The notes beneath the pieces were generated by a model. It had not been told where the DNA came from, did not search any database, and saw only the letters and a program-made list of their open reading frames with translations. 64,000 nt of DNA, from contig UQYP01000009.1 of the NCBI GenBank assembly GCA_900545335.1, positions 1 through 64,000 on the forward strand, in the 5' to 3' direction. Shown piece after piece: positions 7,783 through 16,567 of the stretch (position 1 is its first letter; each line of letters begins with the position of its first letter). The position numbers and the translations under genes are program-made. This DNA is from an uncultured Sutterella sp. (lineage in GTDB: Bacteria > Pseudomonadota > Gammaproteobacteria > Burkholderiales > Burkholderiaceae_F).

Positions 7783-8673
7783 TCAGACGTTCGGAACGAC
7801 CAAAATCGGCAGGTTGGTGGCAGCAATCATTGCGCGGGTGGCGCTGCCGAAAACAAGCGACCGCAAGGCGCCTTTGCCGTGTGTTCCCATAACCATGACG
7901 TCTAAATGCTCGTCGGCATATTTCGGAAGAACGTATTCGGGGTCGCCGATGAGTTTAACTGCCTTAACGGGGACGCCTGCCACATCAAATTTTTCAACCG
8001 GGGTTTTGACCGAGGCTTCAAATTCCAGCCCCTGAATTTCTTCCCAAGTCATCTGCGGAGGAACCGGTCCTTCGTTGACAAAGTCAGGAGCGTACAGCGG
8101 ATCGTCCGGGACAACGTTGATGATTTCAAAGGTTGCATCAGCACCAAAGAACTGACGATGAGCAATCAGATAGTCAGCGCACTTCGGACCAAAGGGAGAG
8201 TCGTCAACGGAAAGCCCAACGTGCAAACCTGAAGGTTTTACCTCAGTTGTTTGGCGGAAAACCAAAACCGGGCATTTGGAAGAGGCAATGGTTGCTAGTG
8301 ACACAGAGCCCAAGTAGAGGTTTTGCATGGCGCTCAGTCCCCGAGCCCCCATCACGATCAAATCGGCCTTCTGTTCATTGGCGTACTCAGGAATAAGCTG
8401 CGCCGGATGTCCAACAAGAGAAGTTTTTTTCACCTCGGCCGGAATAGCTTCAATTTCCTGGCGCATACCGGACCAAACCGCTTTGGAAGTGGCTTCGTAG
8501 TAGGCCGTCAGGTTAAATTCACCTTGTTCGGTGACGCGGTCAACAATCGGCTTTTGAACATAAACCAATTCAATCTCGGGTTTGTCGTGTTCAAACCAAT
8601 CTTTTTTAGAGGCAATGAATTTAATCGCTTCACGGCAATCTCTGCCGCCGTCAACAGGAACTATCACACGCAT
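7783..8673 (-). CDS. Universal stress protein, tandem UspA domains (paralogue 2)
   Basis: A paralogue of the preceding gene: same two-domain layout, same start (MRVIVPVDGGRDCREA) and similar spacing. The nucleotide-binding loops GARGLSAMQNLYLGS and GTHGKGALRSLVFGS are both intact. The start at 8673 is chosen over an ATG at 8688 because GGAG (overlapping that upstream ATG) is spaced 9 bases before it; length 296 aa. The pair looks like a tandem duplication with substantial divergence, and each copy has its own terminator and upstream region. Likely a stress or anaerobic-survival protein; no specific function can be assigned. Confidence 0.93.
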   Translation of the reverse strand: MRVIVPVDGGRDCREAIKFIASKKDWFEHDKPEIELVYVQKPIVDRVTEQGEFNLTAYYEATSKAVWSGMRQEIEAIPAEVKKTSLVGHPAQLIPEYANEQKADLIVMGARGLSAMQNLYLGSVSLATIASSKCPVLVFRQTTEVKPSGLHVGLSVDDSPFGPKCADYLIAHRQFFGADATFEIINVVPDDPLYAPDFVNEGPVPPQMTWEEIQGLEFEASVKTPVEKFDVAGVPVKAVKLIGDPEYVLPKYADEHLDVMVMGTHGKGALRSLVFGSATRAMIAATNLPILVVPNV

Positions 8674-8762
8674 AAATCGATTCTCCATGTTGTTTTATGA
8701 ATAACTGAGGGAAGCAAAAATTCTTAAAATTCAACAAGTTGTAGAGTAGGAAAATTTGCCTG

Positions 8763-8782
8763 TCTTCCTAATTCCAGTGTAC
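8763..8782 (-). promoter_or_regulatory. Promoter-region block shared with the first usp gene
   Basis: Second copy of the block described at 7655-7675 (plus strand TCTTCCTAATTCCAGTGTAC), 89 bases before this start codon. Its conservation in otherwise divergent upstream regions suggests a common promoter or regulator site. Confidence 0.4.
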
Positions 8783-8872
8783 TCCGATATTGCCCCGTAC
8801 GAGCACTTTTTTTCGTGTCTCGCCAATAGCGTCTTTTTAGCTTAAATCGAAGAAAAAGCCTTGAAAATCAGT

Positions 8873-8901
8873 CTGAAAAGCGATTTTGTTAGGACTATAA
8901 T
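8873..8901 (+). promoter_or_regulatory. Sigma-70 promoter of pheST
   Basis: CTGAAA (8873-8878), 17-base spacer, perfect TATAAT (8896-8901). Predicted start near 8908, which places the TTG at 8901 upstream of the transcript and supports ATG 8937 as the pheS start. Confidence 0.6.
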
Positions 8902-8936
8902 TGAAACTTTCTTTGACTTATGACAAGCGAATAATT

Positions 8937-9956
8937 ATGCAAGATTTGTCCCAGATCATTGCCCAGGCGCAAAGTGCCTTTGCCGAAGCAGCAACGCCGG
9001 CAGCACTGGAAGATGCTAAGGCTAAATTTTTAGGGAAAACCGGTTCGATTACGGTTTTGATGAAGGGTCTCTCAAAACTCACGCCTGAAGAAAAGCGTGA
9101 GATGGGACAAGCTTTGGGTGCTGCCAAGCGTGCGGTTGAAAAGGCGCTGGAATCCCGCCGTGAAGAATTGGCCAATGAAAAGCTGGAAGCCCGTCTGGCA
9201 GCCGAGGCGCTTGATGTCACTTTGCCCGGCCGCAAGTATCCTCAGGGCGGCGTGCATCCTGTCATCATGACGCAGATGCGTATTGAAGAAATTTTCCGAT
9301 CTATCGGCTTTGATGTGGCCGATGGTCCTGAAATTGAAACCGACTGGTACTCGTTTACGGCCTTAAATAATCCGCCCAACCACCCTGCCCGCTCCATGCA
9401 GGACACTTTCTACGTGGATATGAAGGATGAAACGGGTAAGCTCTTGCCTTTGCGTCCGCATACTTCTCCCATGCAGGTTCGCTATGCCCGCACGCATACG
9501 CCGCCGATTAAGGTTTTGGCCCCGGGCCGCACCTATCGTGTTGACAGTGACGCTACGCACTCACCGATGTTCCACCAGGTTGAAGGCCTCTGGATTGATA
9601 CCGATGTAAGTTTTTCGGATTTAAAGGGTGTGTACACAGACTTTTTGCGTCAATTCTTTGAAACGGATCAGCTGAAAGTGCGTTTCCGTCCGAGCTACTT
9701 CCCGTTCACGGAACCCTCTGTGGAAGTGGACATGATGTTTACGAGCGGACCGAAGAAGGGACGTTGGCTTGAAATTTCGGGCGCCGGTGAAGTGCACCCC
9801 AATGTTGTTCGTAACTATGGTCTGGACCCTGAACGCTATATCGGTTTTGCATTCGGTTCCGGCTTGGAGCGCCTGACGATGTTGCGCTACGGGATTGATG
9901 ATTTGCGTCTTTTCTTTGAGGGCGATCTTCGTTTCCTCAAGCAATTCAATCGTTAA
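8937..9956 (+). CDS. pheS: Phenylalanyl-tRNA synthetase alpha subunit
   Basis: Catalytic subunit of the (alpha-beta)2 PheRS that charges tRNA-Phe. An N-terminal coiled-coil (residues ~1-85) precedes the class II core: [39 protein letters not shown] (motif 2 region), [27 protein letters not shown] and the motif 3 region [22 protein letters not shown]. The product is 339 aa from ATG 8937, close to the usual ~330-340. A TTG at 8901 would add 12 residues but overlaps the -10 box. No phenylalanine-rich leader peptide was noticed upstream. Followed by pheT after 30 bases. Confidence 0.96.
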   Translation: MQDLSQIIAQAQSAFAEAATPAALEDAKAKFLGKTGSITVLMKGLSKLTPEEKREMGQALGAAKRAVEKALESRREELANEKLEARLAAEALDVTLPGRKYPQGGVHPVIMTQMRIEEIFRSIGFDVADGPEIETDWYSFTALNNPPNHPARSMQDTFYVDMKDETGKLLPLRPHTSPMQVRYARTHTPPIKVLAPGRTYRVDSDATHSPMFHQVEGLWIDTDVSFSDLKGVYTDFLRQFFETDQLKVRFRPSYFPFTEPSVEVDMMFTSGPKKGRWLEISGAGEVHPNVVRNYGLDPERYIGFAFGSGLERLTMLRYGIDDLRLFFEGDLRFLKQFNR

Positions 9957-9986
9957 TGGCTAAACAATTTTTAAAGAGAAAACAAG

Positions 9987-12407
9987 ATGTTATTTTCTGA
10001 AAGCTGGTTACGTTCCTATATTAATCCGGATCTGACAACAGATGAGTTGTGTGAAGCCATGACGATGGCAGGACTTGAAGTCGAAGAAGTGAGTTCTGTG
10101 GCTCCGGCATTTTCCGGCGTAGTTGTGGCTCGTGTGCTCTCAGTGCGCGATCATGAAAACTCTGACCACTTGCACATTTGCCAAGTCGATGTCGGCGATG
10201 GCGGAGAACCTTTGCAGATCGTTTGCGGTGCACCCAACGTGCGTGAGGGCATTTTGGTGCCGTGCGCAAAGATCGGTGCTGTTTTGCCCGGCAACTTTAC
10301 CATTAAAAAAGCCAAGATGCGCGGTGAAGTGTCAATGGGTATGCTTTGCTCTGCCCGCGAATTGGGGATCACAGAAGACCATACGGGTCTTTGGATTTTG
10401 CCCGAAGGTTTGACCGTCGGTGAAGATATCCGCAAGGCCTGTCACCTTGACGATAAAAAGATCGAAATCAAGCTCACACCGAACCGCGGTGACGCGCTCT
10501 CCCTAATCGGTGTGGCGCGTGACCTGCACGCGATTACGGGTGCGCCTCTCACGTTGCCTGAAATGCCTGAAGTGCCCGCTAATTCCGACACAAAGATCGA
10601 AATCAAGATTGAAGCGCCGGACTTGTGCGGCCGCTACACGACGCGCCGTATCGATAATCTCAACATCCATGCCCCGACTCCGCAATGGATGAAAGATCGC
10701 TTGGAAAGAAGCGGTCAGCGCAGTATTTCTGCTCTCGTGGATATCTCCAACTATGTGATGCTCGAGACGGGTGTTCCGACGCACTTTAGCGATGCTCAAA
10801 AGATTGTGGGCGGCGCCTATACCGTTCGCTGGGGTAAAGAAGGCGAAAAGATTGAACTCTTAAACGGTCAGACTGTGGAAGTTGATGCCGAGCTGGGCGT
10901 GATCTGTGACGCTGAAGGTCCCAAGGTCTTAGCCGGCATCATGGGCGGTGAAGATACGAAGGTGACCGAGGAGACGACCTGTATTTCCATAGAGTCGGCC
11001 TTCTGGCATCAAAAGGCCATTCAGGGCCGCTGCCGAAGACTCAATTTCTCAACCGATGCCGCCTACCGTTATGAACGTGGGGTGGATTTCGGTCAGACCG
11101 AACGGGTGCTTAACTACATCACGCGTTTAGTGACTGAAATTTGCGGAACTGAAACGACCGCTATCGGCCCTGTGATTGATGCGGTGACCGTTTTGCCTGA
11201 ACGTCATGAAGTCACTATGCGAGCCGATCGTGCACGTAAAGTGATCGGTATGGATATCGATACTGCCACGATGGCCGAATGCTTTAAGCGCCTGGGTTTT
11301 GAATTTACGTTAAAGGATGAAGTCTTTAGCGTAAAGGCACCGACCTATCGTTTTGACATCGAAATCGAAGAAGATTTGATTGAAGAAGTGGCCCGTTTGG
11401 TGGGTTACGAAAAGCTGCCTGATGTGCCGCCCAAGGCTCGCGCCTATATGCATTCCCGTCCCGAAGCAATGCGCAGTGTTCATAGCCTTCGCTTAAATCT
11501 GGCTGACTTGGGTTATCAGGAACTGATTAATTTCAGCTTTGTTCCCCGCGAATGGGAAAAAGACTTTGCGGGCAACGACAATCCGATCGAGCTTTTAAAT
11601 CCGATTGCCAGCCAATTGTCCGTGATGCGTACGCAAATGATTGGCGGCCTTGTGGATATCCTCAAATATAACCTCAACCGTAAGATTACGAGCGCCAAAC
11701 TCTTCGAAGTGGGCCGTATCTTCCGCCGTGATGACTCGGTTGAAACAACAGAGCACTCCGTAAAGGGGGTTGATCAGCCGGTGCGTATCGCTGGGCTTCT
11801 CTACGGAGACGCGATGGGTGAACAATGGTCAGTGCCTGCCCGCTTGGCTGACTTCTTTGACGCCAAGGGAGATGTTGAACGCTTGATTGCTCCGATTGAA
11901 GCGACGTTTGTCGCAAAGAGCTATCCGGCGCTTCACCCGGGACGCAGCGCTGCGATTTTGTTAAACGGCCACGAGATCGGTTTTGTAGGCGAACTGCATC
12001 CGAAGCTGCAGCAAAAGTACGGTTTGCCTCATGCGCCGATCGTATTTGAAGTCGATGTGGCTTCTATTTTGCGTAAAGATGTGCCGTGGCACACGCCTGT
12101 GAGCAAATTCCAGCCGATTACGCGTGATATCAGCGTCGTGGTGCCGCATGGCGTGACCTATGAAGCTTTGCAAAAGGCAGTTGCTCAGGCTGCCCAAAAT
12201 GATAAGCGTTTGACGGGCTTTGTTTCGCTCGAACTTTTTGACCTTTATCACAAGGCAGCAGAAGGAGATAAGCCCGCTGAAGTCAGCATGGCATTTCGCA
12301 TGACCGTGCAGCCCGAAGATGAAAACTATTCGGGTGAAGATGCAGAAAATGCTTTGCAGGCAGTCGTTGAAACTTTAGCTTCTCAGGGAGCGGTGCTGCG
12401 TCAGTAG
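9987..12407 (+). CDS. pheT: Phenylalanyl-tRNA synthetase beta subunit
   Basis: Large subunit of PheRS, handling tRNA binding and editing. Domain order is normal: tRNA-binding/EMAP-like domain (~40-150, with DHENSDHLHICQVDVG), B3/4 editing domain (~210-380), B5 domain (~400-475), a catalytic-like core, and the C-terminal ferredoxin-fold anticodon-binding domain (~710-806, FQPITRDISVVVP). Full length at 806 aa. The start has AAAGAGAA upstream. It follows pheS, and ihfA and a merR gene come after it, the usual pheST-ihfA-merR block of beta/gammaproteobacteria, here with an internal promoter before ihfA. Confidence 0.96.
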   Translation: MLFSESWLRSYINPDLTTDELCEAMTMAGLEVEEVSSVAPAFSGVVVARVLSVRDHENSDHLHICQVDVGDGGEPLQIVCGAPNVREGILVPCAKIGAVLPGNFTIKKAKMRGEVSMGMLCSARELGITEDHTGLWILPEGLTVGEDIRKACHLDDKKIEIKLTPNRGDALSLIGVARDLHAITGAPLTLPEMPEVPANSDTKIEIKIEAPDLCGRYTTRRIDNLNIHAPTPQWMKDRLERSGQRSISALVDISNYVMLETGVPTHFSDAQKIVGGAYTVRWGKEGEKIELLNGQTVEVDAELGVICDAEGPKVLAGIMGGEDTKVTEETTCISIESAFWHQKAIQGRCRRLNFSTDAAYRYERGVDFGQTERVLNYITRLVTEICGTETTAIGPVIDAVTVLPERHEVTMRADRARKVIGMDIDTATMAECFKRLGFEFTLKDEVFSVKAPTYRFDIEIEEDLIEEVARLVGYEKLPDVPPKARAYMHSRPEAMRSVHSLRLNLADLGYQELINFSFVPREWEKDFAGNDNPIELLNPIASQLSVMRTQMIGGLVDILKYNLNRKITSAKLFEVGRIFRRDDSVETTEHSVKGVDQPVRIAGLLYGDAMGEQWSVPARLADFFDAKGDVERLIAPIEATFVAKSYPALHPGRSAAILLNGHEIGFVGELHPKLQQKYGLPHAPIVFEVDVASILRKDVPWHTPVSKFQPITRDISVVVPHGVTYEALQKAVAQAAQNDKRLTGFVSLELFDLYHKAAEGDKPAEVSMAFRMTVQPEDENYSGEDAENALQAVVETLASQGAVLRQ

Positions 12408-12437
12408 TACTTAGCCGAACTTGAACGCTTAATTGCC

Positions 12438-12463
12438 CGGGGCCTTTTGAAAAAGAGGCCCCG
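12438..12463 (+). terminator. GC-rich hairpin after pheT
   Basis: CGGGGCCT/AGGCCCCG, perfect 8-bp stem, 10-base loop TTTGAAAAAG. No T-run follows, so it may be a partial terminator or a 3' stabiliser between pheT and ihfA. Confidence 0.5.
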
Positions 12464-12515
12464 AGTTGTCCCAAGGCATAAAAACAGTAGAAAAATCAAA
12501 GGAAAATCATTTCTT

Positions 12516-12524
12516 TGGTACAAT
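12516..12524 (+). promoter_or_regulatory. Extended -10 element upstream of ihfA
   Basis: TGGTACAAT fits the extended -10 consensus TGnTATAAT, with predicted start near 12531, 32 bases before the ihfA ATG. No convincing -35. Confidence 0.45.
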
Positions 12525-12562
12525 GCACGCATTATAAAAATCAAGAACGAAGAGAGAATAAG

Positions 12563-12886
12563 ATGGAAACGAAAACCATGACGAAGGCAGATCTGGTGGA
12601 GATGCTTTTTAACCGTATGGGGATGAATAAACGCGACGCCAAGGATATGGTCGATGCCTTTTTCGATGAAATCCGCGCTGCGCTTGAAGACGGCCGCACG
12701 GTAAAGCTCTCGGGATTCGGCAACTTCCAATTGCGCGATAAGGCCCAGCGTCCGGGACGCAATCCCAAAACAGGCGAAGAAATCGCTATTACGGCTCGCC
12801 GCGTGGTGACTTTCCATGCCAGTCAGAAACTGAAGGAAGCGGTCGCCAAGACTCACCCCTCCATGCGCGAAAACAACAACCTTTAA
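12563..12886 (+). CDS. ihfA: Integration host factor alpha subunit
   Basis: DNA-bending nucleoid protein, partner of IhfB, which is also in this window at 60213. [32 protein letters not shown] is the HU/IHF helical body. [26 protein letters not shown] carries the beta-arm with the DNA-intercalating Pro in [10 protein letters not shown]. 107 aa from ATG 12563 with GAGAGAATAAG upstream; an in-frame ATG at 12515 lies inside the predicted -10 element and is rejected. The alpha assignment follows from the pheST neighbourhood as well as sequence. Confidence 0.94.
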   Translation: METKTMTKADLVEMLFNRMGMNKRDAKDMVDAFFDEIRAALEDGRTVKLSGFGNFQLRDKAQRPGRNPKTGEEIAITARRVVTFHASQKLKEAVAKTHPSMRENNNL

Positions 12887-12904
12887 TGCTTCGGGAGGAC
12901 CATT

Positions 12905-13801
12905 ATGGCTTCTGAAGAACCGGTACGCATGCTCGAGTCCGACAAGGACTTTGAGCTGACCGAATTGGACGCCCCGGAAGAGGAACTTCTGGGACGGTAT
13001 TTGCCGATTGGCGACGTGGCGAAATCCATCGGTGTCAATCCTTCCGTTTTGCGTTTCTGGGAGCAGGAATTTCCGCAGTTGCGCCCGACCAAACGGGGTA
13101 ATCGCCGTTACTACTGTTCGGAAGACGTGGCTTTGATTCGCACCATTCAGCATTTGCTCTATGAAGAGCATTACACGATTTTAGGGGCGAGAAATAAAAT
13201 CCACGAGCTGCAGGTCCAAAATAAAGTCAAGGGCATCCTGGATGAGAAAGCCAGTGCACCTTTGCAGATTAAGCCCAAGGAACCGGCAATTGACTTGCAG
13301 GCAACACTTGACGAATTAAAGGCGATTCGCGCCATCCTGAGTTCACCCGCCCTGGAGGAGTCCCTTCGCCGGGAGAGGCAGGCCAAAGAGAAAGCCGAAC
13401 GTGACGCGGTAGAAAATTTCACTTTGGTATCGGAAGATTTAAACGAACTCCTGGCGAAAGAAGCTGAAGAAGAGGCAAAACGCTCTGAGCTTGAGGATGA
13501 GTCTGAAGCTCAGGAAGAAGTCACGGCGCCTCATTCATACGACTTGGGGGCAATCGGTGTGGATAGCGAAGACTTTCTGCAGCCCAGCCCCAAGATCGGT
13601 GATATGAAAATTTCTTCAGAGAAAAAAGAAGAAGCTCCTCAGAAAGAGGAGGCGGCCTCAAAGCCTAAAGTTGATACTTCTCATTTGGTTGTGCCGCCGC
13701 TGCCCGGAGAACGACAGGGCTTTACGGTGGGGATGAAAGTGCCTAAGAATCACGAACAGTCTCTGATTTACGGTTCTCCCATGATGTGGAAGAAAAAATA
13801 A
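12905..13801 (+). CDS. MerR-family regulator with long charged C-terminal extension
   Basis: DNA-binding protein. The winged-helix MerR domain (residues ~33-105) reads YLPIGDVAKSIGVNPSVLRFWEQEF...KRGNRRYYCSEDVALIRTI. The rest (about 190 residues) is predicted coiled-coil and strongly acidic, rich in Glu/Lys, with no known ligand-binding domain and no metal-binding Cys pattern. A GGGAGG site precedes the ATG; 18 bases after ihfA, so cotranscribed. Short MerR genes behind ihfA are common in beta- and gammaproteobacteria, but this one is about twice the usual length. Its target is unknown. Confidence 0.88.
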   Translation: MASEEPVRMLESDKDFELTELDAPEEELLGRYLPIGDVAKSIGVNPSVLRFWEQEFPQLRPTKRGNRRYYCSEDVALIRTIQHLLYEEHYTILGARNKIHELQVQNKVKGILDEKASAPLQIKPKEPAIDLQATLDELKAIRAILSSPALEESLRRERQAKEKAERDAVENFTLVSEDLNELLAKEAEEEAKRSELEDESEAQEEVTAPHSYDLGAIGVDSEDFLQPSPKIGDMKISSEKKEEAPQKEEAASKPKVDTSHLVVPPLPGERQGFTVGMKVPKNHEQSLIYGSPMMWKKK

Positions 13802-13823
13802 TTCGGGACCTGTCTTGAGGCGT

Positions 13824-13852
13824 TTGCTAAAAACAATGGGATTGTGTAATAT
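13824..13852 (+). promoter_or_regulatory. Likely promoter of tRNA-Pro
   Basis: TTGCTA (13824-13829), 17-base spacer, TAATAT (13847-13852), start expected about 13860, a few bases before the tRNA. Confidence 0.45.
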
Positions 13853-13865
13853 TCCCATCCTTACG

Positions 13866-13943
<78 letters not shown>

Positions 13944-13958
13944 TTGAATCAAAGAAGA

Positions 13959-13986
13959 GAGATCGTTTTACCGGTCTCCTTTTTGT
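13959..13986 (+). terminator. Rho-independent terminator after tRNA-Pro
   Basis: GAGATCG/CGGTCTC (7 bp, one wobble), loop TTTTAC, followed by CTTTTTG. Confidence 0.7.
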
Positions 13987-14081
13987 TTTCTGAAAGGCGA
14001 AAATGCCTTATGCTCAGACGTTCAAATAACAGTATCTGAGCTATTTGAGATTTTTTTGAAATGACATCAGCCAAGATGACT

Positions 14082-15230
14082 TCAAAGAAAGATTTCCTGC
14101 AAATCAGATAGAAAATCCCAACCCTTATCTGAGGCCACAATCCGATTAAGAGGTTTTGGCATTAATCCCAAAGATTGAGCTTCCGAAATTTGTTTTTCAA
14201 TATCTTCAATATGTAAATTCGTACGCTCGCTCAGCAACTCCAAGGGCACTCCTTTTCGCAAACGAAGCACATTGAGCATGAATTCGAAAGGCTGATCTTC
14301 TATTTCAACCACTCGTTTGTGTGCGACGGCTGAATTCTCTAAAGCGTGTTTAATAAAACTCTCCGGCTGCATATATCGCGCTTCGCGCAGGATTGTCCCG
14401 TCAGGCAGTGAGACTTTACTGTGAGCGCCTGCGCCGCATGCAAGGTAATCTCCGAACTGCCAGTAATTGAGGTTGTGGCGGCACTTCAGTCCCGGTTTGG
14501 CGTAGCCCGAGACTTCATAGTGTTCAAAGCCTGCGCTTTCTAGCGTATTGCTCACGAGATCCTGCATCTGATAAACCGTATCGGCCTCCGGCATTCCTTC
14601 CGGAACGTGTTTTGCAAAAACCGTGTTAGGTTCAAGAGTGAGCTGGTAGAAGGATAAATGGGTGCTTTCTGAGGCGATGGCCTCTGAGAGCTCAAATTCG
14701 AGCTCTGAGAGCGTTTGACCGGGTAGGGCAAGCATCACATCCAAATTGAAGTTATCAAACGTTTCACGGGCGATTTGAATGGCTTGGCGGGCATCGGCGC
14801 GGTTGTGGATTCGTCCCAAGCGTTTTAAGAGCTCATCGTTAAAACTTTGGATCCCCATGGAGAGCCGATTAATACCGATTGATCGATAGGCTTTAAAGTG
14901 CACCGTATCGACTGTGCCCGGATTGGCTTCTAGGGTGATTTCAATGTCAGGAGCGAGCGAAAAATTTCTCTGAACAAAGTTTAAAAAGCGCTCGAGCTCA
15001 TTTGGGGCAATAAGGGAGGGCGTACCGCCTCCGATGAAAATACTGATAAGTGAGCGCCCCTGAACGTATTGAAGGGAAGTTTTCAGGTCAGCAATCAGAG
15101 CGTCAATATAGGGGGCAGAAGGATCACAGGCTTGCGGCAGTGCGTGAGAGTTAAAGTCACAATAGGGACACTTTCTCACGCACCAGGGCCAGTGAACATA
15201 AAGCGAGAGCGGGATGTCTGCGCTTCTCAT
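14082..15230 (-). CDS. hemW: HemW, radical SAM heme chaperone
   Basis: HemN-like radical SAM protein thought to insert heme into respiratory enzymes, not a coproporphyrinogen oxidase. The 4Fe-4S motif is CVRKCPYC (residues ~17-24) followed by DFNSH. GGGTPS, TLEANPG, NRLSMGIQSF and the HNLNYW signature of the HemW group are present. Length 382 aa is typical. The first 4 bases overlap the end of rdgB (ATGA), so it is the distal gene of the 227-aa gene-rph-rdgB-hemW operon. The extra N-terminal Cys that marks true HemN is absent. Confidence 0.93.
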   Translation of the reverse strand: MRSADIPLSLYVHWPWCVRKCPYCDFNSHALPQACDPSAPYIDALIADLKTSLQYVQGRSLISIFIGGGTPSLIAPNELERFLNFVQRNFSLAPDIEITLEANPGTVDTVHFKAYRSIGINRLSMGIQSFNDELLKRLGRIHNRADARQAIQIARETFDNFNLDVMLALPGQTLSELEFELSEAIASESTHLSFYQLTLEPNTVFAKHVPEGMPEADTVYQMQDLVSNTLESAGFEHYEVSGYAKPGLKCRHNLNYWQFGDYLACGAGAHSKVSLPDGTILREARYMQPESFIKHALENSAVAHKRVVEIEDQPFEFMLNVLRLRKGVPLELLSERTNLHIEDIEKQISEAQSLGLMPKPLNRIVASDKGWDFLSDLQEIFL

Positions 15231-15820
15231 AGAGCCCAGCGTTTTTTCATCTCTTCGATCAGCTTGACCATGGCTTGCCCGCGATGGCTCACAGCATTTT
15301 TTTCTTCTGCCGTGAGTTCTGCTGCCGTTTTACCGATTTCAGGCAAAAGAAAATGCGGATCATAGCCAAAGCCGCCTTCTCCTCTCGGTGTATCAATCAC
15401 TTCACCGTACCAGCGTCCTTCGGCAATAATGGGTTCCGGGTCATCGGCACTTCTCACGGCTACCAATACACAGGTGTAATGAGCGCCACGGTCGGCTGTC
15501 CCCTGAAGCTTTTGCACTAAAAGAGCATTATTTTTTTTGTCATCACCGGGCTCACCTGCAAAACGCGCAGAGTGCACGCCGGGCGCGCCTCCCAAAGCAT
15601 TAACACAAATGCCGGAGTCGTCCGCAATGGCGGGAAGTCCCGTGAGTTTGGCTGCGTGACGCGCTTTTGTGAGACAATTTTCAAGAAAGGTCCCGTAGGG
15701 TTCTTCTGCAGCTGGAATGTTAAATTCGCCTTGAGGGTGCACTTCAACATTTAGCGGTGCCAAAAGGCGGTTGAATTCCCGGAGTTTCCCTTTATTGTTG
15801 CTGGCTAAAACAATTTTCAT
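15227..15820 (-). CDS. rdgB: XTP/dITP diphosphatase (HAM1/RdgB)
   Basis: Hydrolyses non-canonical purine triphosphates (dITP, XTP) to keep them out of nucleic acids. The N-terminal SNNKGKLREF, then ADDSGICVNALGGAPGVHSARFAG (metal and active-site region), GFGYDPHFLLPE and AVSHRGQAM are all family signatures. 197 aa, full length. It starts 12 bases after rph and overlaps hemW by 4 bases, so it is translationally coupled to hemW. The rph-rdgB-hemW order is standard in beta- and gammaproteobacteria. Confidence 0.95.
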   Translation of the reverse strand: MKIVLASNNKGKLREFNRLLAPLNVEVHPQGEFNIPAAEEPYGTFLENCLTKARHAAKLTGLPAIADDSGICVNALGGAPGVHSARFAGEPGDDKKNNALLVQKLQGTADRGAHYTCVLVAVRSADDPEPIIAEGRWYGEVIDTPRGEGGFGYDPHFLLPEIGKTAAELTAEEKNAVSHRGQAMVKLIEEMKKRWAL

Positions 15821-15832
15821 TTCAAAATTCCG

Positions 15833-16555
15833 TTAAGCCGTTAAGGCGGCTTTTTGCAATTCAATAATCTCAGCAATGGCAGCTTTTGCCAAAGCGGTCA
15901 TTTGTCCCATTTCGTTTTCGCTAAAGGGATCGCCCTCTGCTGTGCCTTGAATTTCCACAAAACGTCCGTCGCTTGTCATTACGAAATTCATGTCGGTTTC
16001 ACTGTGACTGTCTTCCGGGTAATCCAGGTCAACGACCGGTGTTCCATCAAAAATACCGGCACTTACTGCAGCCACCTGACCTTTAAGTGGATTTTCCTGA
16101 ATCTGACCTTTATCAAGCATCGTTTGAACGGCAAGCGCTAAAGCGACCCAAGCGCCGGAAATAGAGGCGCAGCGCGTGCCGCCGTCAGCTTGAATCACGT
16201 CACAGTCGAGCTGAATCGTGAAGTTATCAATCTTTGTGCGGTCTACCACTGCGCGCAAAGCACGCCCAATTAAGCGCTGAATTTCCTGCGTTCTACCTGA
16301 TTGTTTGCCTTTGGCAGCTTCTCGGTCGCAACGCGTGTGAGTGGCTCGAGGCAACAGACCATATTCTGCAGTCACCCAGCCCTCTGGACGGTCTTGTAAG
16401 AATTTTGGTTTCCCGTTAATGACGCTTGCCGTACAGATTACTTTGGTGTTGCCTACTTCCACTAGCACTGACCCCTCGGCGTGCATCGTATAGTGTGTAG
16501 TAAAGCGCACAGAGCGCATTTCGTCGGCACGACGGTGAGAAGGACGTTCAAACAT
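15833..16555 (-). CDS. rph: Ribonuclease PH
   Basis: Phosphorolytic 3'-5' exoribonuclease that trims tRNA 3' ends. [11 protein letters not shown] at the N-terminus, [62 protein letters not shown] and the C-terminal [16 protein letters not shown] are all conserved. 240 aa, normal. It lies 12 bases downstream of the unknown 227-aa gene. Confidence 0.96.
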   Translation of the reverse strand: MFERPSHRRADEMRSVRFTTHYTMHAEGSVLVEVGNTKVICTASVINGKPKFLQDRPEGWVTAEYGLLPRATHTRCDREAAKGKQSGRTQEIQRLIGRALRAVVDRTKIDNFTIQLDCDVIQADGGTRCASISGAWVALALAVQTMLDKGQIQENPLKGQVAAVSAGIFDGTPVVDLDYPEDSHSETDMNFVMTSDGRFVEIQGTAEGDPFSENEMGQMTALAKAAIAEIIELQKAALTA

Positions 16556-16567
16556 TGTCTTTTATCC

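Noticed and set aside
8901..8936. TTG start adding 12 residues to PheS
   Set aside because: The TTG overlaps the predicted -10 TATAAT, so it would lie outside the transcript; ATG 8937 gives the family N-terminus.
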